Below are positions 14,040 to 16,362 of a stretch of DNA of 16,362 nucleotides, in pieces (position 1 is the first letter of the stretch; the number at the start of each line of letters is the position of its first letter). The stretch covers positions 1 through 16,362 of the forward strand of contig JAPLTZ010000123.1 in the NCBI GenBank assembly GCA_026397895.1, given 5' to 3'. The notes under the pieces are model-generated. The model was given only the letters and a program-made list of their open reading frames with translations, made no database searches and had not been told where the DNA came from. The position numbers and the translations under genes are program-made. Source of the DNA: Verrucomicrobiota bacterium. Lineage in GTDB: Bacteria; Verrucomicrobiota; Verrucomicrobiia; Limisphaerales; JAFMIX01.

Positions 14040-14204
14040 CTAATAAAAATGGCGTTGTAAAATCCAACCGATAATCGGGCGCTGACCGATAAGCTTTGCC
14101 GGAACTTCGCGTGTGCGAAACCATGCTCTGCCGCCCGTGCCGCTGTAAATGGCGACAATCAACGCTATGACAACCAAAGCGAGCAGAATGTAACCGATAA
14201 TCAT
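14040..14204 (-). CDS. possible small single-span membrane protein
   Basis: The product has 54 residues from the ATG at 14204. It begins MIIGYILLALVVIALIVAIY, a clean membrane helix, followed by a basic soluble tail (GRAWFRTREVPAKLIGQRP) and an aromatic end ILQRHFY. The frame is open for 40 codons further upstream, but those residues are Arg-rich and unconvincing. A TATAAA hexamer lies 22 bp before the ATG (14231-14226). I do not recognise a family. The shared AT-richness of this region suggests acquired or decaying sequence. It could also be chance, since hydrophobic stretches are common in random frames. Confidence 0.4.
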   Translation of the reverse strand: MIIGYILLALVVIALIVAIYSGTGGRAWFRTREVPAKLIGQRPIIGWILQRHFY

Positions 14205-14355
14205 GGCTAGTCGCCTATCACTATGTTTATACCGCAGCGCCTTCCCGCCGCCGCTCACGTCTGATTTTCTTCCCCGAGGCAAACATCTTGGGTGCATGAA
14301 AGCCCGCCGCCGGATTTCCTTCAAGCATTATCGCGCCGACCTGTTCCGGCGCACA
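14205..14355. other. intergenic stretch between the small ORF and the aldo/keto reductase gene
   Basis: No gene is seen. GCGCCG (14333-14338) and CGGCGC (14347-14352) form a 6-bp stem with an 8-nt loop three bases past the reductase stop on the minus strand, without a T tract. It could be a weak or rho-dependent end of that transcript. Confidence 0.35.
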
Positions 14356-15279
14356 TCAGGCGAGGGCGCGGTTGATGCGCTCAATAGCTTCGTCAATCTG
14401 CGCGGTGCTGCCGAAGCCGATGACGACGGCGTCCACGCAGTCGCAGTTCATGGCGTAGCGGATGGCCTGCTCGCGGTCTTCAGGGTTCTGGAAGGTGCCG
14501 TTGCCGACGAGTTTCATGCCGATGATGCCGCGGCCCTTGGCGTGCATGGCTTTGATCTCCTTCATTGCGGCGGGCATGTCGCCGGGCAGTTTCATGTCGG
14601 GCGTGGGGCCGTCCACGCAGCAGCCCTGCGGGTTGATGCGGACGAGGTGGACGTTCACCCAGTCGGTGGTCGTGGCGCTCTGCAAGGCGGGCAGGCCGTG
14701 GCAGGAAACGCCTTTGAGCCGGACGATTTTCTTCGCCTGCGCCTCGGCGATGGCGTCCATCATGCGCTTCAGATCGTCGGGCCAGGTGGCGCTCTGCGTG
14801 CAGTGCAGCAGGAGGCTGTCGAGGTATTCCACGCCGAGTTCGCGGCGGTATTGGTCAATGGTCTGCAAGACTTTCTCCGGCGTGGCGGCGGCACGGCAGG
14901 GAATCTTGGTCTGGATGAAAAGTTTTTCGCGCGGCAAACCCTTGATGGCTTCGCCGACCATGCCGTGGGTGCGGTAATTTTGCGCGGTGTCAATGTAGGT
15001 CAGGCCGCGGTCGTAGGCGTAGCGGATGAGGCGGGTGAAGCCTTCCTGCCCCAGATCGCGCTGGACCTTGCCGCCGGCGCTGCCGGTGCCGAGGCCGAGG
15101 CGGGAAATCTTCACACCCGTCTGGCCGAGGAAAACCTGGTCGGCGGCGGTGCGCTTGGGCGCGGCGGCGAGGAGTTGCGGCGCGGCGAGCGCGGCGCCGG
15201 CGAGGACGGCGGAGCGCTGAAGGAATTCGCGGCGGGAGAATGAAGCGGAGTTCGAGTCGGGGTTTTGCTTGGCGTTCAT
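14356..15279 (-). CDS. Tat-exported aldo/keto reductase
   Basis: The protein has 307 residues. A twin-arginine signal is clear: SRREFLQRS at residues 15-23, then AVLAGAALAAPQLLAAA. The aldo/keto reductase barrel follows, starting LGQTGVKISRLGLGTGSAGG. The catalytic tetrad is visible as D97 and Y102 (YIDTAQNYR), K125 (FIQTKIP) and H159 (LLLHC). The close GRGIIGMKLVGNGTF...VIGFGSTAQIDEAI is also typical. Tat export implies that the enzyme folds with its NAD(P)H cofactor before leaving the cytoplasm. Secreted members of this type are common in Verrucomicrobia and Planctomycetes, probably acting on sugars or keto-sugars, but the substrate is unknown. It lies 72 bp downstream of queD and has its own possible promoter. 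Confidence 0.92.
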   Translation of the reverse strand: MNAKQNPDSNSASFSRREFLQRSAVLAGAALAAPQLLAAAPKRTAADQVFLGQTGVKISRLGLGTGSAGGKVQRDLGQEGFTRLIRYAYDRGLTYIDTAQNYRTHGMVGEAIKGLPREKLFIQTKIPCRAAATPEKVLQTIDQYRRELGVEYLDSLLLHCTQSATWPDDLKRMMDAIAEAQAKKIVRLKGVSCHGLPALQSATTTDWVNVHLVRINPQGCCVDGPTPDMKLPGDMPAAMKEIKAMHAKGRGIIGMKLVGNGTFQNPEDREQAIRYAMNCDCVDAVVIGFGSTAQIDEAIERINRALA

Positions 15280-15288
15280 GGTTGGGTT

Positions 15289-15316
15289 AATTTAACGGCG
15301 CTCGCGCGCCGGTCAA
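15289..15316 (-). promoter_or_regulatory. candidate promoter of the aldo/keto reductase gene
   Basis: On the minus strand, TTGACC (15316-15311) matches the -35 box in 5 of 6 positions. It is followed after 16 bp by TAAATT (15294-15289), a 4 of 6 match to the -10 box, inside the near-palindrome GTTAATTTAAC (15286-15296). The start ATG at 15279 lies about ten bases beyond, giving a very short or absent leader. Confidence 0.4.
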
Positions 15317-15351
15317 CCCGTCAGACACGCTGCGCGGGCGCGAGGTTACCG

Positions 15352-15717
15352 CTATTTTTCCCCGCGATAAACGCACCGCGCGGTGCAGGTCTCGGCCACG
15401 ACGATTTCCGTGAGCAGCGGGAGCTTCGGCTTGAGCTGCTTCCAGATCCACGCGGCGACGACTTCGCTCGTGGGGTTTTTCAGGCCGGGGATTTCGTTGA
15501 GGTAATGGTGGTCAAGCTTTTCCCAGATGGGTTTGAACGCCGCCGTGATGTCGGCGGAGTCCATGACCCAACCGAGGCGCGGGTCGCAGTCGCCGGCCAC
15601 GACGATCTCCACGCTGAAGCTGTGGCCGTGCAGGCGACGGCATTTGTGCGTCTTGGGCAACAGCGGCAGCAGATGCGCCGCCTCAAACTGAAACGATTTT
15701 CGCAGTTCCATTTTCAT
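15352..15717 (-). CDS. queD: QueD, 6-carboxy-5,6,7,8-tetrahydropterin synthase
   Basis: The product has 121 residues from the ATG at 15717. An open frame extends further upstream but overlaps the preceding gene, and the MKMELRKSFQFEAAH start matches QueD. Zinc ligands H15, H30 and H32 (FEAAH, LHGHSF), nucleophile C26 (THKCRRLHGH), D69-H70 (KLDHHYLNEIPGL) and E109 (AETCTARCVYRGE) are all present. Length and motifs follow E. coli QueD closely. The enzyme converts dihydroneopterin triphosphate to carboxytetrahydropterin in the pathway to preQ0, queuosine and other 7-deazapurines. No queC, queE or queF is in the window. The ATG lies 4 bp after the stop of the four-helix-bundle gene, so the two are co-transcribed; there is no Shine-Dalgarno. 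Confidence 0.93.
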   Translation of the reverse strand: MKMELRKSFQFEAAHLLPLLPKTHKCRRLHGHSFSVEIVVAGDCDPRLGWVMDSADITAAFKPIWEKLDHHYLNEIPGLKNPTSEVVAAWIWKQLKPKLPLLTEIVVAETCTARCVYRGEK

Positions 15718-15721
15718 AAAA

Positions 15722-16135
15722 TTATTCAGGCGTGGGGCGTGGGGCGCTGGGCGCAAGGGAAGCAGCGCGAGGCGTTGAGTTGTTCCGGGCGCGGACGAGT
15801 GCGCCCAGCATTTTCCCGAGTTCGGCGCATTGACCAAGGAGCGGCTCGACTTGCGCGGCGGTGAAATACCCAACGTCACGGGCGATTTCCAATTGGGTCG
15901 CCAGTTCAGCTAGCGAACCTTTGGCGATGTGGAAGAACCGTATGGAATCCTTGTCCGATTTCCGCTCGTCGCCCTCGGCGATATTGCTCGGCACGCTCAC
16001 GGCGCTCCGCCGCAACTGATCAATCAGCGAAAAATCGTGCTTGATGCTTTCGCTCCTTGTCAGCCGATAGATTTCAACGGCCAAGGCTTTCGCCCTCTGC
16101 CAGACAATCAAACTTCTAAAACCTTGCTCGTTCAT
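15722..16135 (-). CDS. four-helix-bundle protein (23S rRNA intervening-sequence protein family)
   Basis: The protein has 137 residues. The family signature is clear: FRSLIVWQRAKALAVEIYRL at the start, then DQLRRSAVSVPSNIAEGDER near residues 39-58, and FFHIAKGSLAELATQLEIA. Members are small pentameric helical bundles first found in rRNA intervening sequences and related to Avd of diversity-generating retroelements. Their cellular role is unknown. The last 18 or so residues (PRAASLAPSAPRPTPE) are Ala/Pro-rich and encoded by a GC-rich repeat. A 22-bp copy of that repeat, inverted and with 2 mismatches, lies upstream of the start codon. GAGGAA 13-8 bases before the ATG is one of the few ribosome-binding-site-like sequences here. 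The gene sits between an acyl-CoA reductase gene and queD. Confidence 0.9.
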   Translation of the reverse strand: MNEQGFRSLIVWQRAKALAVEIYRLTRSESIKHDFSLIDQLRRSAVSVPSNIAEGDERKSDKDSIRFFHIAKGSLAELATQLEIARDVGYFTAAQVEPLLGQCAELGKMLGALVRARNNSTPRAASLAPSAPRPTPE

Positions 16136-16174
16136 AATTCAGTTCCTCGCGCCTTGCGCCCTGCGCCTCACGCC
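15736..16174. repeat. 22-bp imperfect inverted repeats bracketing the four-helix-bundle gene
   Basis: The left copy (15736-15757) and the right copy (16153-16174) match in inverted orientation at 20 of 22 positions; the shared core includes TGGGCGCAAG versus CTTGCGCCCT. They enclose 439 bp containing nearly the whole gene. The right copy overlaps the last codons and stop of the LuxC-like gene, and the left copy encodes the Ala/Pro-rich end of the bundle protein. No target duplication is evident. Confidence 0.6.
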
Positions 16175-16362
16175 TCGACCTCCGTCCAACGGACGAGGTC
16201 GCCCAACGCCGGCCGCCCGTCGTGCCGCCACGCCAGCGGCGGATTCTGCATTTCGCCGAGCGGACAAATCCGCGTCGCGCCCCAGCGCGCGAGTTCCGCC
16301 GCCAGCTTCGGCGCGCGGCCTTCGGTGGCGGCGAGGCCCACCGTCGAAACTTTCCCGCGCAC
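16168..16362 (-). CDS. LuxC-like acyl-CoA reductase, C-terminal fragment (cut by window end)
   Basis: Only the last 64 residues are inside the window; the gene starts beyond 16362. The segment TRICPLGEMQNPPLAWRHDG, followed by RPALGDLVRWTEVE, matches the C-terminus of the LuxC/acyl-CoA reductase family, and GLAATEGRAPKLAAELARWG precedes it. LuxC-type enzymes reduce acyl-CoA or acyl-enzyme to aldehyde using NADPH. The stop TGA lies within the GC-rich inverted repeat, so the final few residues may derive from that repeat. The four-helix-bundle gene begins 32 bp downstream, so this gene probably heads the operon. The call rests on a short conserved tail. Confidence 0.7.
   Translation of the reverse strand: MRGKVSTVGLAATEGRAPKLAAELARWGATRICPLGEMQNPPLAWRHDGRPALGDLVRWTEVEA

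Noticed and set aside
13800..14158. Minus-strand frames ending near 13800, 13882 and 13901 as genes
   Set aside because: They overlap one another in different phases, and none shows a recognisable domain, a signal peptide or a convincing start.

Overview
The window looks like a chromosomal stretch of a high-GC Gram-negative bacterium of the Verrucomicrobiota, most likely a Pedosphaera/Limisphaerales-type lineage. The basis is the gene mix: hopanoid tail genes, a DUF1080 plus ThuA pair, TatT-like and CC0125-like exported proteins and a Tat-exported aldo/keto reductase. Intergenic sequence rich in short inverted repeats fits too. Almost no start codon has a Shine-Dalgarno sequence. The assignment comes from gene and repeat style recognised by eye, not from a phylogenetic marker.

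Layout: (1) 2-1368, plus strand: the 3' part of a membrane b-type cytochrome gene, then a GcvR-like double-ACT protein. (2) 1411-5663, minus strand: a compact hopanoid side-chain operon read as small lipoprotein, hpnH, acyltransferase 3, hpnJ. It ends at an intrinsic terminator shared with the convergent ACT gene. HpnH would add adenosine to the hopene skeleton and HpnJ would make the cyclitol head group. The acyltransferase between them suggests an acylated hopanoid. (3) 5691-9518, plus strand: a TatT-like exported protein, a YgjV-GNAT fusion, a secreted DUF1080 protein, a secreted ThuA-like protein and a TPR protein. (4) 9519-10272: 754 bp without a credible gene, built from several repeat structures. 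These include a nested inverted repeat, a 182-bp element with perfect 13-bp terminal inverted repeats, and an 11-unit array with a 20-21 bp period. (5) 10273-13782, plus strand: an AT-richer lipoprotein gene, then polA. (6) 13783-14355: an AT-richer, mostly empty stretch with a possible small membrane protein. (7) 14356-16362, minus strand: a LuxC-like acyl-CoA reductase (partial), a four-helix-bundle protein, queD and an aldo/keto reductase.

The most striking points are these. First, polA is split into a 5'-nuclease ORF and a Klenow-like ORF (TGA-C-ATG junction), and the nuclease ORF carries a 72-bp in-frame tandem duplication of its metal-binding helix. Second, the CCGTGCGG array is spaced close to two DNA helical turns. 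Third, an acyltransferase and a small lipoprotein are embedded in the hopanoid operon, whose HpnH has an insertion and a His-rich tail. Fourth, the four-helix-bundle gene is bracketed by near-perfect inverted repeats, one of which overlaps the end of the upstream gene.
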